The notes under the pieces are model-generated. The model was not told the DNA's origin. It saw only the letters and a program-made list of their open reading frames with translations, and ran no database searches. Position numbers and translations under genes: made by a program. A stretch of DNA of 64,000 bases, taken from the NCBI GenBank assembly GCA_020740775.1, contig JAHEWK010000004.1, positions 1,798,001 to 1,862,000 on the forward strand, read 5' to 3'. How positions within the stretch are numbered: the first letter of the stretch is position 1; every line of letters begins with the position of its first letter. Positions 46,242 through 57,928 of this stretch are shown here, one piece after another. This DNA is from Ilyonectria destructans. Lineage: Eukaryota; Ascomycota; Sordariomycetes; Hypocreales; Nectriaceae.

Positions 46242-48402
46242 ATGACACAGGTCATCTCCTTGGTTGCGCCCCCCAAGGCAATAACCCCGGCCCACTCCTC
46301 TCCCATGGAGCTCGACGACCATGACGGGCCCAGGGCCTTTCGAACCGCGGCCGACACGCCCGACTCTCCAAGTCCTCGCACTGTCGACCTTGCTCGAAAA
46401 CGTGCTGCTTCCATCAACACGGCCGAAGCCAATTATGCCAGGTTCGAGCACCTCAGGCTCAATACACCTACCAACATGAATAAGGACAGCCCCCGAGATC
46501 ACATCTGTCTCTGTACCCCCGCTCCCAAGATCCCCAGGCCTCGAAACGGTGAGTCCAACATTTTCTTTGTTGTTATTGTTGTTGTCGTGGTCGTTAGCGG
46601 TGCCTCCGCCTCATGCGTCGTGAAGACCCAAACAACTCGATTTGAGCGACCTTTGATGTCGCGACAGCAGCTCTCCAAACCATGTTTCCAGAACTGACAC
46701 TGTTGCAGCCTTCATCCTCTATCGTCAGCATCACCAGGCCCAAGTTGTTGCGCAGAACCCCAACCTTTCTAACCCCGAGATTTCCAAAATCATTGGGGAG
46801 CAGTGGAAGGAGGAGTCTGACGAAATCAAGAACAATTGGAAGGGCTTGGCCGACGAGGAGAAACAACGCCATCAGCGTCAATATCCTGATTATCGATACC
46901 AGCCCCGACGCGGTTCTCGTGCCCAGGCGAACCGGCCAGGCTCGTCTCCCGCCGACGACGGAGGACGTTGTCCAAAATGCAACGGGCGCTCCATCGCGAC
47001 CCCCCGAACGCCCTCCGCATCGTTTTCTACCCCAACGGCAGCAAAACCAACAATGAACCCATACGCCCCTGCCGCCAGAGGGGACGAGCCCGAAATGGCC
47101 CACCGGGGAAGCACCGGCAGCATGCCTCCAGCTAGATTGCGATATCCTCCCCAACGGCAGAACCCCTATGAGGTGGATGAATACGATCTCGAGTCGCCAG
47201 AAATGAAAAGGCGTCGTTTCAACAGCGGGAGCTATCATTCAGTGTCATCGCCGGGTATGACGCCAGGGCAAGTAACGCGTACGAGTTCCACGGGAGGTCC
47301 GCCAGGCGCCATGCGGCACTACGCAGCTGCTCACTTCCCCGAGCCAGGCAACCTGCCGAGATCCAAGTCTGGTCCTATGCCTCCTCCTCCGCGACCATCT
47401 ATGTCGGGGCCATGGCCTGAGCAGGGCCATCACGCCGGCCGGCACCACTCATTTGATGAGTCGCTCCGCCTCCCTCCTCTGCAGACATCGGTTCCAATGT
47501 CTCCGTCGGTAGCGGGAGAGGTCGATATCCGGCAAATCGGAACACCTGTCGCTGGCCTTGGTGGATCGACCACACGCGATCCTCAAGCTAGAAGCGTTGA
47601 GGCTATGGTCATGTCCATTCCTTTCACTCGAAAGCTGGCAGTGCTGGCTAGAATCAGTCAGCCCCTGGCTCCGCCCAGACCCGGAAGCCCTGGAGTTGAG
47701 ACCCGTGGGGCCGTCATTGCAGTTGAAGGGCCCAAATCCAAAATGGTCCAACAAGTCGGACAGACTGTCGAAAAAGCTCTCCTGGCATGCGACCAGTATA
47801 ACGTGAAGACGTGGGCGAATCACTCGACCCAGGAGCTCCAGGGCGATGAGTCCCGTTCCGACCCAGAGGGGGCATCGTCGGAATCGCAGAGCTTCTTTAT
47901 GTCGTACTTTCAGACAATGTTGCACTGGCATGAGAAGTCACGAGAAATTGTGAAGCACATTATTGGACCGAAGAATAATGATGCTGGCGACATTCCCCGG
48001 CGAGGCTCTGGAGAGTCAAATTCCTCGGCAGAGTCTCTTGCAAACCCGCCATCGAACATCCCCGTGGCGCTGCTCAAGGAAGGATTCAGTCTGACACTGT
48101 CAGACGTGTTCGCTTGCACCACGCCAATTGCCGATGCATATGCCCCGGTTGACCACTGGCAGTGGATGGCGACTCTATGGCGAGGGGTCATAGGCCCGGA
48201 TATGGTGGTTTATGTCAAGCCCAGCGTGGAGGAGGAGATTGCCAAGCATGGAGCCGTCCATGTTCAGAAGCGTCCAGGGTTGATGGTTGTCCGGGTGCCG
48301 GTTGGAAGCGACCTGGACGAAGCTACAGAGCGCAGAGTCGCTTTCGAGGTTGTCGAATGGCTCAGAGGAGGGTCATACAACGAGGGATTTGGCAAGACGT
48401 GA
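46242..48402 (+). CDS. HMG-box transcription factor (Ste11/FMF-1-like)
   Basis: Two exons (46242-46548, 46709-48402), 666 residues. The single HMG box starts KIPRPRNAFILYRQHHQAQV at about residue 96, continues NPEISKIIGEQWKEES, and ends at about residue 170 with a YPDYRYQPRR extension. The intron cuts the box just before AFILYR. Downstream is a CPKCNGR motif, then long Pro/Ser-rich linkers and a second conserved C-terminal block that includes AVEG, the stretch FFMSYFQTMLHWHEKSREIV, and DHWQWMATLWRGVIGPD. This layout resembles S. pombe Ste11 and its Sordariomycete relatives needed for fertility (Neurospora FMF-1). It is not a MAT gene. The family call is firm for the HMG box; the orthology is an inference. 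Confidence 0.88.
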
Positions 48403-49217
48403 TGATGATTGGAACGAGAAACTAACCAGGGCGGCGTTGGGGAGCTCATGCTATCATGTACAGTACGTTCGGAAGTTGGCGAAATTGCTTTTTGTATTTG
48501 AGGATCTGGCGACAGTGAAGATGGGAGTTTTAAGGAAAACCTGACATTGGATAATGCTTTATATGCCGGAATGACATAAATATCAATATCATGGACTTGG
48601 GTATGATACCTCGCTGTAGCTCCGAGCGGATGGATGATTGATGACTTTGATGACTTTGATGACTCCGGATGACAGGGCTGGAGGAAGACGCAATATGAGG
48701 GGTTGGGAATCATGGTTCTTCCAAGATTTCCAGACAGGTACTAGAAATTTTATGAATAAATAAGAGAATTGGTGGCATTTCGATCACCAAATGGCTGCCT
48801 TGAAGGTAGATGATTGTCGCATTGACGGAAACGCGTCGTCGTGAGTTGCACCTTGTCCATATTTGCCTTGGATATGAGGCTCAAAGAGCCGCTTCAGTCC
48901 CCACTTCAGGAGCGCCGAGCAAGGTACCTAATAATTAAGGGATTCAGCGGCCCCCCCCCCCAGCTACTTGACGGGATGACAGCCTGAGCTAGAGGGAGCC
49001 AGTGCCGCCGTCGCGTTTATCCGAAAAGGAAACGCGTCGACGGGGTCAAGACAACAGCACTACCGATGGGGCTCAGGAGCTAAGCTCAGATCACAGGGGA
49101 CACAACGCTTCATCCGCCGACAACGACAACCACGACAACCGCGACCGCCACAAATACCATCTTTATCTCAACTGCCGACGTCGGCACGATGCCCTACGAC
49201 CTCGACCATTGCTCATA
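48403..49217. other. Intergenic between the HMG-box and dynactin genes
   Basis: No supported gene. It has a C run (48952-48961) and GATGACTTTGATGACTTTGATGAC-type 9-base repeats at about 48640-48663. The dynactin frame is open upstream of its ATG to about 49002, but that part has no ATG start of its own and no domain. Confidence 0.55.
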
Positions 49218-52200
49218 ATGCCGGATTTTAAGCCTGGCCAGACGGTCCAGCTCTCCGATGGCCGCAAAGGCACCGTCCGCTTTGCGGGCCCTACCCACTT
49301 CCAAGTCGGCGAGTGGGTGGGCATTGAGCTCGACGAGAAGACGGGGAAGAATGATGGCAGTGTCCAGGGCGAGCGATACTTCGATTGTCCCACGGGCTAT
49401 GGCATGTTTGTGAAGCCCATGATGGCCACAATCCTTGCCCAGGCCCCTACACCGAGGCCTGCAGCCGCGAGGAAGCCCGCTCGGCCGTCGAGCTTCAATC
49501 CGGCGGGTGGGAGGACGTCGAGTGCAGGTGATACGGCATTGAACAGGAGGAAGAGTTTGAATGCGCCGAGTCCGAGCCCGGTGCCTAGAGCGCGCCCGAC
49601 GAGCATAGCAAGAGTAAGGGGCAACTCTTGTCTCGCAACCTGAGTTCATGCTAACTCCTGAACAGTCTCCTACGAAATCGCCTACGAAACAGCTCAGCGG
49701 ACCCCCGAGTGCCACTGTTTCTCGAACAGGAACACCCTCCAATGTCCGCGTACCATCTGCTGGCTCCAAAACTCGCCCAAGTTCGAGTGTCCGGACGTCC
49801 ATGGGCCCCCCAGCTGCACCAGCTTCTCGCACACGACAGGCCTCAACATCATCAGTAGCATCAAGATCAGGCACGACAATGACTCGAACTGCAAGTGGCC
49901 GCATGTCTCTGAGTGGGCCACGGTCAGCGCCCCGACCGGAATCAGTCTCCAGACGACCCTCAGCGGATTCAGGCGGTGGCCCCGGCTCATCTGATAAGGA
50001 CGAGAATGAGATCCTATCACCTCAACCGAGAAGCCCTGTCCTCGCGAGGACGAAGGCGTTGGAGAGACTCACCGCTGGCCCTCCATCGCGCTCAGCCACG
50101 CCAGCTGCGAAGAAGCCCGCTGCGCCCACCACCACTCGCACTACCGGAAGTACAGCCGCGAGCCGAGAGATCGAGGACCTAAAAGCGAAACTAAAAGTGC
50201 TGGAACGGAAACGAACGGAAGACCGGGACAAAGTCAAGCAGCTTGAGAAGGTTCAAGGGGAGAGGGACAAATTCGAAGGCATCATCCAGAAGCTCCAGCT
50301 GAAATACCAACCTCAGCAGCAAGAGAATAATGAACTTCGAAAAATGCTGAAGGAGGCCGAGCAAAGGCTGGAGTCAATCGAGGAGATCCAAGCTGAGCAC
50401 GATACTGCATTGGAACTGGCCACTCTGGACCGTGAAATGGCCGAGGAGACTGCCGAAGTTCTCAAGGTTGAGCTTGAAGCACTACAGGAAAAGACAACAG
50501 AGTTGGATCTGGAAGTTGACATTCTCAGAGAGGAGAACGAAGAATACAGCAAGGGTATGTCCCCTGAGGAACGAGCTAGTGCTGGATGGCTGCAAATGGA
50601 ACGCACAAACGAGCGGTTACGAGAGGCGCTTTTGCGACTGCGGGACTTGACACAAGAGACGGAAGAGGAACTCAAGGACGAGATCAAAGGACTGGAGGAT
50701 GAGCTGAAGGAGTTCAATGCCATCAAAGAGGAGTACACTGCCGCCAAAGAGAAGCTAGAGCAATCGGAAACGGCTGTCGAAGATCTCCGTCAGCAACTCG
50801 ACAACGCACTCGGCGCCGAGGACATGATTGAGGACCTCACGGAGCGGAATATGAGCATGGCTGAACAGATTGAAGAGCTGAAGGCCGTTATTGACGACCT
50901 CGAGAGCCTGAAGGAAATCAACGACGAGCTTGAAATCAACCACGTTCAGCATGAGAAGGAAATGCAGGAGGACCTCGACTTCAAGGACGCTGTCATCACG
51001 GAGCAAGTTCGACGAGCTGGCCAACAAGAGGAGACCCTGGAGGACATGGAATATACTCTGTCAAGATTCCGTGAACTCGTGACGAGCCTGCAGAGCGACC
51101 TGGACGACATGAGGGCATCTCAGGCTGTCACTGAGGGAGAGTCGGAGAAGCTCAACGACCGGTCGCGTGCCATGATGGATCTTAACATGAAGCTTCAAAT
51201 CTCGGCTTCCAAGGCGCAGGTCAAGACGATTGACCTGGAGCTGCGACGACTGGAGGCTCAGGAAGCAGAGCAGCATCTTGACATTGTCAAGCTGTTCTTG
51301 CCCGACACCTACAAGGAAGATCAGGACTCTGTTCTTGCTCTGCTTCGCTTCCGCCGGCTGGCTTTCAAGGCAAACCTCCTGAATGGCTTCATCCGAGAGC
51401 GAATCAACGGACAGCCCCATCCTGGACATGAAGACGACGTCTTTGCTGGATGCGACGCTGTGGACAAGCTTGTCTGGGTATCCAACATGTGCGACCGCTT
51501 CGTCAACGACATGAGCCATTGCTCAATTGAGCAGTTCTCTAAGTACCAGAATGCACTGCATGAGCTTGAGCCAGTCGAGCGTGCGTTGAATGTATGGATC
51601 GACGGCTTGCGCCGAGATGAGCTGAAGGAGAAGAAGTGCGCAGACGAACTACAGCGCACCATCGCGTTGCTGTCTCATCTCGCCGAGGTTCACATCTCAG
51701 GCGACTTGTCCAACTACGCCGATGATGTGTATATGAGGACGTTGGTTATGCAGAGCCACCTTGACTCAGCGGCCTCCACATTCAACACTCTGCGAGGTCT
51801 CGTGCAGCGAGTGGTTCCTTGCGAGGGCGAGGAGGAAGAGCTCGCACAGCACTTTGTGAAGAAGACGGACCTGGTCATTACCCAGACCAGGGGCACCAAG
51901 GTCATCGCCGGCAAGGCTGTGCGTGCGCTTGAAGACCTTAGGACTCGGTCTCTCTCGTTGCTGCCGGAGACCATGGATGCATTCGAGCAATGTGGCAATG
52001 CGACACAGGAGCTTGCACACTTGGCACGACAAATTGGTCTTGGCTTGCACGATCTTCTCACCTCAGACGAGAGCAGAACCGAGCCCTTCAATTTTGGTGA
52101 GGTGGCCAACGCGATCCAGAAGTCTGTTCTTGCCACCAGCTCGTTGAACGAATCCGACCTCTTCTCTACCTATCTTTCCAAACTTCGAGCCCTTACAACT

Positions 52201-53241
52201 CAAATTACCGACCTGGCTTCGCTGGCCACGGATCTCGACCAGACCCAAGAGTTCGACGTTAACCCAGCACCCTGGAAGATGCGATCCCGGGAACTCAAGG
52301 CCCTCAAGACTGTCCCCATCGACGCGGAAGACGAGCTCCGTCGCGTTAAGGAGGAGCATAGTGAGGCTCGCCGCGCGATTGCTCAGCGCGATGAGCATCT
52401 CAGCACGGCCGTTCTCAAGATTGAGACGCTCGAGTCCAGGATGCGGGATGCCCAGGCCAACATTGAGCGCATCACCGAACTCCAGAGCCAGCTCGAGGCC
52501 ACGGGCCAGCAGATTGGCAGCCTCAAGGAGGATATCGAGAAGCAAGACCGTGAGCTCAAGACGCTCGAGTCGGAGCGCGACAAGTGGAAGAAGGTTGCCA
52601 GCGACAGCCGTGCCTTTGCCGACGGTGCGGATCAGGCCGGAGCCAAGGCCGGCCAGGAGCGCGCTGTCGCCACGGCACGGGAGATGGACGCCCTCAAGGA
52701 CGACATCGAGAGCCTGCAGTCGGCGGTGCGGTACCTCCGCGAGGACAACCGCCGGGCGCGAACATTGGAGCAGCACAACTACGACTGGCTCGCCGAGCCG
52801 CTCAAGAAGCCTGTGAACATCACGGAGCAGCGCAAGGCTCTCATCGCCACTGAGGGCAAGGATGTCCTTGGCGAGCTCCTCAAGATGGCTTCCTCAGCCT
52901 CGGTCTACGACTACTCCTCGATGCCGCTGGACAAGCTCGCCTGGAAGCCCGCCCGCTCCACGCCGCAGTACCACGCTGCGAAGCAGGCCGAGGACTACGC
53001 CGCCTGGGCTGGCTGGAAGGACTCGGTCCTCCAGAAGGTCGACGTGCTGCGTCACCAGGCCGGCGCAGACCGGCGCAAGGCCACCGGTCGCAGCAACCCG
53101 GCTGCAGCAGCGGCCGCACGCCTCCGCATCAGAATGGCCGGCGTAGACGGAAAGGTGGTGCCGGGGAGCGGCCGGGATGTGCAGATTGTTGGATCGCGCG
53201 AGTGGGAGGCTCTTCAGGGTCGCCGGGTGCAGGCTGTATGA
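49218..53241 (+). CDS. ro-3: Dynactin large subunit p150Glued (Ro-3/Nip100)
   Basis: Two exons (49218-49613, 49666-53241), 1323 residues, matching Neurospora Ro-3 in size. The CAP-Gly domain fills the first 70 residues: VQLSDGRKGTVRFAGPTHF, GEWVGIELDE and GKNDGSVQGERYFDC, with the GKNDG signature for binding tubulin and EB-type tails intact. A basic Ser/Pro-rich region follows (about 75-270), then the first coiled coil (about 300-640). A globular part follows (FKANLLNGFIRERI, LVWVSNMCDRFVNDM), then a second coiled coil and the C-terminal domain. Dynactin links dynein to cargo and carries nuclei and vesicles along microtubules in hyphae. The Ala/Gly-rich stretch near the end and the terminal VPGSGRDVQIV block look normal for moulds. 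Confidence 0.96.
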
Positions 53242-53652
53242 TGATGGAAAGACACGGGCGAAGACCAAGCGCAGCGAGCGTAGTAGCTACACATACCCCA
53301 TTTTGGTCGACTTGTACTTATGGTGCTTGTTTGTTCTCTTTTTACTTCCTTCTCCTACCTAAGTAGATGTCGTTTGTTGCACGAAAGCGAACAGTATCAA
53401 TTCGCAGCAGAACAAAGCTTGTCAAAATACCCTCCACAGATGGGGGCACCTTTTTGTTAAATTTCTCAATTCGGCTTCTCCTTGTGCTTCCCCCGTGAGT
53501 GGTCATGCCCGATCCATGGTATCTCTTGGTTCCAGAACCCTTTTATGCCCGATGCCGGAAATGTGTCACGATGTTTCCACCTTGGGTGCTGATATTTGCA
53601 TGTGTGAATGGACAACAGCACCCATGTAACATTATCAACGTCCTAGAGTTCC
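53242..53652. other. Convergent 3' flanks of dynactin and sec65
   Basis: About 410 bases, AT-richer than the coding flanks, no supported gene. Confidence 0.6.
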
Positions 53653-54483
53653 CTATGCCCGGGCCTTGCCCTTCTTCTCCTTCTTCTTCTTGCCGCCGCC
53701 GCCGCCGCTGCTGGTCTCCTCGGCACCACCGCCGGCCTGGGCGCCCATGAGCGCGGCCATGGGGTCGCCGCCGCCCTGCATCTCCTTCATCATGTCCTTG
53801 AAGAGGTTCTCGGAGACGCCGCCGCCGGTCATGGCGGCGCTGAGGTAGGGCACCAGCTCGCCCATCTTCCAGCCGCGGGGCACGGCGGGCTTGGGGTAGG
53901 GCTTGGACGGGTCGGGCTGCAGCTGGCCGCCCATGCGGACGCGCAGGCCGGGGCTGTCGACCGTCGTCGGGTTCTCGCGCAGGTGCTCGGCGACGAGGCG
54001 GTACAGGTGGTGCTTGTTGTTGATCTGCGTGCCGGGCGTCTTCTTCAGGCCGACCTTGACGCGGCCCGGGTTGGCCCAGTCCTTGGGGTGCACCTTTTCC
54101 GGCTCGAAGAGCGTAGGCAAGCGCAGGCGCGAGCAGGCGTTTGCGATCTCGCGGGCGAGCGGGTCCTTGACGGCGAGCGAGGCGGGCACGCGGCGGCCTT
54201 CGGCGCGGGAGCGTGCGGCGTCAAAGTAGACGGGGTAGAGGCACTGGAAGTCGGCGTAGGCGGCGCGGTCGGCGGCGGGCGGGAGGGTTGACGTCTGGGG
54301 CATGCTGGCCGGGTTGAGGATGTGGGACGCGGCGGAGGGAGCTGGAGTGGAAACGGCCTTGGCAATAGCGACCGGATCCGGGATGCGGCGCATGATGTCG
54401 GCCTCGTCAAAGTCATCAATGTCAGCCTCCTCGGGGTCGGAGAGGTCGCTGTCCGAGACCTCCTCTATCCGTGGGTGGGACAT
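53653..54483 (-). CDS. sec65: Signal recognition particle subunit Sec65 (SRP19)
   Basis: Single exon, 276 residues. An acidic N-terminus (EEVSDSDLSDPEEADIDDFD) precedes the SRP19 fold at about residues 75-175: FQCLYPVYFD, SLAVKDPLAREIANACSRL, KVHPKDWANPGRVKVGLKK and NKHHLYRLVAEHLRENP. SRP19 binds the tips of SRP RNA helices and allows SRP54 loading for co-translational targeting to the ER. The C-terminus has a short Met-rich helix followed by a Gly run and a Lys-rich tail (KKKKEKKGKARA), as in other fungal Sec65 proteins. GC3 is very high. Confidence 0.95.
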   Translation of the reverse strand: MSHPRIEEVSDSDLSDPEEADIDDFDEADIMRRIPDPVAIAKAVSTPAPSAASHILNPASMPQTSTLPPAADRAAYADFQCLYPVYFDAARSRAEGRRVPASLAVKDPLAREIANACSRLRLPTLFEPEKVHPKDWANPGRVKVGLKKTPGTQINNKHHLYRLVAEHLRENPTTVDSPGLRVRMGGQLQPDPSKPYPKPAVPRGWKMGELVPYLSAAMTGGGVSENLFKDMMKEMQGGGDPMAALMGAQAGGGAEETSSGGGGGKKKKEKKGKARA

Positions 54484-55306
54484 GCTGCGGGCGGAGGAGG
54501 CGAGGCGAGGCGGGGCGAGGCAGGGCGGTATTGGATTGCGGGCGTATGCTTCGTGGCAGAGGACGAAACACGCAGGCGGCAGTGAGGTCGTCGAATGGGA
54601 GGAGGTGTTCGAGGTGAAGTCAAGGTGGAGGGTTGGCTTGAGTGAGGCTCAAGATGGGACGGGCCAGGTATTGGATTTCCCGTGAGGATGGTGGGGTTGG
54701 TGGGTTGGCACAATAGGGTGGAGGGTGGTGGGGGTTGGCAGGAATCTGTCAAATTGTGGGGTAATATCAACCCATCTTAACTAGATGATGCCATGTATAT
54801 TCATGCATCCGATCCAATATAGCCATCATGGACACATCGAGAGCCACTTACATCAAGTTAGCGGTCAAGAAATCAATTACAAGCGGGCTATTTTTCAGCT
54901 CCCCTGGTCGACGCCTGGCCGACGGAGCCTGAGCAATGAACGGATTGGCATGGGACTTTGATCGTCCCAACCATAATAAATCAACCACGCAACCCAGCTG
55001 ACTTCCGACTCCCCTCGATATTCGCCAACGCCCTCAGATCAGCTCAATTTAACCGTCCTCGCATCTCATCTCCTCTCATGTCTCTCATAGATGACCAGCC
55101 AATTCTCTTCTGTTAGCGAAGCCTCCACTTGCACCCTCAGATCTCCAACGCGCTCTGCCCTTCTCTCCTCCAAGATGGAGACGTGGTCCCAATCTCGAGG
55201 CAAGGCAAACACGCTCGACTCTGACAAAAGGCAACCACGTAATACTAAAGCTATGTTTTATAATGTTCAAGGAGGTCACTGGACGTTTGGGTGTCCCACT
55301 CCACGA
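54484..55306. other. Intergenic upstream of sec65 and downstream of the CCCH gene
   Basis: No supported gene. The first 250 bases are G/C-rich promoter of sec65 with GGCGAGGCGAGGCGGGG runs. The remainder is AT-richer 3' flank. Confidence 0.55.
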
Positions 55307-57358
55307 TTAGTTCTCGCGAATTAGGGAGTTCTTAAATTTGGTTCCCGGCGGATGAGCATCCACGGGGAACCTGCAATACGGGTGGCCGCACACACCGTCC
55401 CGGAAACTAGGGCACTGTAATTCTTGTTAGCAAAGCTGCCAGGACATACATGTATTTACATCGACTTACATGGTGGCCGTAAATGCAGTCCTCCACCTCG
55501 CAGTCCTGGCCCCGTGTGCACGGGTTGAGTCGAGATAGCATCGCCAGTGCGCGGATCTCTTCACGTGTAGGCTTGTAGTTGTGTACGAAACAGCAAGTAT
55601 CGATCTTGGTACACGGGCCACGGAGATAATGGTTGTTGCACAGTTTGTTCTGTTCCTTGCGTCGCTTTATACCCTCCATCACTTGCTGGCCCACCGAGAT
55701 TGATTCGTCAAGGCCTCGCGGGCCAGGGCTCCACGCCGGTGCCGCGGGCGGGACCGGGGCTGTCTTCCGGTTTGCGGGTTTCGGTGCTAGGGGGATGACC
55801 ATTCGAGGCGGTGGGCTGGCGGTAGCCATGACGTTGGCATAAGAGGACGAGCTGGCCGCCGGGGTCGAAGCGGCAGTGGTCGCCGGGGTCGCCGTAGTCG
55901 CCGTGGTCGCCGAGGCGAGCGGCGGGGACAGGGAAGCGTTGCTCGCGGCGGGCGTTAACATACCTGGGGCCGGATTCATGACCGCGGGTTTAGGGAGCGA
56001 GATTGTTGTCGATCTATCCACAAGCTTGTTTTGGCGAAACAGGTCGCTGCTAAATCTTTCAATGTTGACATTGGTCTCCTTGAGCTCGCGCACCGTTGGG
56101 TAGCCCTCGAGCACCGAGACTCTCTGACGGGAAGCCTCATCCGTCAGGATCTCGTCCAAGAAGGGTGCATACCCGGCATCGTGCGAAATACCCAAGAGGA
56201 TCTGTTTACAGTTGTGGTTCTGCAAATGCCATCGGGTGGTTTCTACAATCCTGGGTCAGCATTCCAATTCCCCTCATGCTCGGGCACCGTCGAAAGGTGA
56301 TTGGATAATAGCCATCTTAGAATAGCTTGCTTGGTACGCACCTTTGATTTTGGAGTCGGCTCGTTCCTTGCCGTAGCCGACGTCAATAAAGTCAAACGTG
56401 GCCTTGGCCTGAGTAAATCCTAACGTAAAGTCCTTGAAGTCGCTTGAGGTATCCACGGAGCCATCGCGGACCATGGCCTTGCCCAGGCCGGCGACGTTGG
56501 CGACCACTCGGGCTACAATTTCCAGCTCACCGGCGCGCTCGCCAACATGCTTAGCTACTGCGGCACGGAGGGCATAGGCGGCCCTTTTGCCACCCTCCAC
56601 TCGATCTTTGATCAAATGTTCCTGAAACTGTTTTGGAAACCGGTCAGTCAGCCAGCTGGTAGCTTGAGCTGCAACGACGAGAACGTACCAGGAGGCCATC
56701 GCCATCTATCAAAATCAAGACGTAGGGGTTACGGTTCTGGTACGCTTAGTCCTCTGATGCCAACAGGGCAGGGTAAAGACCCAAGTCTACCTTCAGACCA
56801 TCAATGTCTATCTTCAGACCGTCATTCTGGTTCGTCATGTATTGAATCTGAGATTCGTATTTCTGAATGCGCTGCTGGAGCTCTCGTCTTGACGTCGTTG
56901 CATCATCTAGGTCGAGCTCGGTATCGCGCAGGCGCTCGTTTAGGCGCACGTTTTCTTGTCGAAGGCCGGTCTCGACATCTTGAGCGTAGACTAGAATATC
57001 CTGGAAGGTGGCGAGCGGGCCATGTTAGCAGCTGACATTGACATGGATCGCGAAGCATCGACGTAGATGGATGGGCATGGATAGAGAGAGATAGAGACAA
57101 GATGGACAAGATGGAGAGACAAGGAGAAGACATCGAGCTGGGAAGGAGCCGCGGACAGACCAACATGCCGTCCGGGCGTGTGGGTGTGGGTGTGTGGGAG
57201 CGGAAGTGGGCGTGTGCGAGCGGCGCATGTTTAGGAAGCCGGAAACAGAAAGGAAGCGTGAAGGCCTGCAAACGTACCTTGATCAATTCGCTGCTGCTAT
57301 CCTGGTACACTTGCAGCGCTCGATAGCGCTGGATCAAGTCCACGAAGTTGGCCGTCAT
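55307..57358 (-). CDS. CCCH zinc-finger protein with DUF7923-like (possible PIN/NYN-fold) domain
   Basis: Six exons: 57358-57278, 57000-56791, 56736-56689, 56627-56342, 56242-55470, 55414-55307; 501 residues, in frame. An N-terminal coiled coil (about 30-95) leads into a conserved domain at about 98-265. It opens NPYVLILIDGDGLLF, continues RVEGGKRAAYALRAAV, VDVGYGKE-like FIDVGYGKERADSKIK, and closes CKQILLGISHDAGYAPFLDE. A Pro/Ala/Thr-rich linker follows. The zinc fingers are a canonical C-x8-C-x5-C-x3-H (CNNHYLRGPC ... CCFVH), then CTRGQDCEVEDCIYGHH, and a third Cys cluster in the last exon (CPSFRDGVCGHPYC). CCCH fingers usually bind RNA. The upstream frame seems to start at TTG; the ATG at 57358 is used. 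From memory the middle domain is called DUF7923; no function is known to me. Confidence 0.87.
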
Positions 57359-57611
57359 GATGGAGGCCAACTAAGTTGGGGATCAAAGCTAAGTGTGGTG
57401 CGTGGTGGTGCGTGTTGCGTGGAGCGCCGTGGAATGCGTGGGTGGGCGCGTGCGGGCGGGCGGGCGGCGTGCTTCTGAGGAGCTTAATCAAGCAAAACCT
57501 CGTCGGAGGTGATGAATAAGAAGGATAGGATGGAGAAACAGAGGAACCAGTCGGCGGCGAGGCGGGAAGGCAATATAACACGCGCCACGCTTGCTTGGAG
57601 TGACGCCTGGG

Positions 57612-57672
57612 GAGATTCAGGTTCAGGTTCCAGGTTTAGGTGCAGGTAGGTGTAGGTGCAGGTTTAGGTCCA
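57612..57672. repeat. Degenerate AGGTNN hexamer array
   Basis: About ten imperfect hexamers of the AGGTTC/AGGTTT/AGGTGC/AGGTCC kind, read directly. It is not the fungal telomere unit TTAGGG. Confidence 0.75.
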
Positions 57673-57895
57673 GTCCAGGCCGATGGCGCCCGGGGGGGTT
57701 TATTTGGTTGCGTCCAGTTCCAGCCCAGTGTAATCTGGCCAGCGGGCGGCGTTGCTTAGGTGGCGTTCGCGTTGGCGTTGGTTCCCTGCCAAAATCTGGT
57801 GGGCGCAAAAAGAACCCTTTCAAGCTTGGGAGCACCAACAAAAGAGCTCTCTCTGCCTGCTGGGAGGGGAAAGCCTCAAGACGGGCTGAGGACCA

Positions 57896-57928
57896 AGAGA
57901 GAGAGAGAGAGTGAGAGAGAGAGAGAGT
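57896..57928. repeat. (GA)n microsatellite
   Basis: About 16 GA dinucleotides with one interruption (GTGA). GAGA tracts are frequent in fungal promoters. Confidence 0.9.

Noticed and set aside
55401..55470. Continuous C-terminus of the CCCH protein read through the last intron
   Set aside because: Splicing at GTAAGT and TTACAG restores a further Cys/His cluster and a natural stop, which fits the protein better than the short hydrophobic read-through tail.
57612..57672. Telomere-like repeat
   Set aside because: The unit is AGGTNN, not TTAGGG, and genes continue on both sides.
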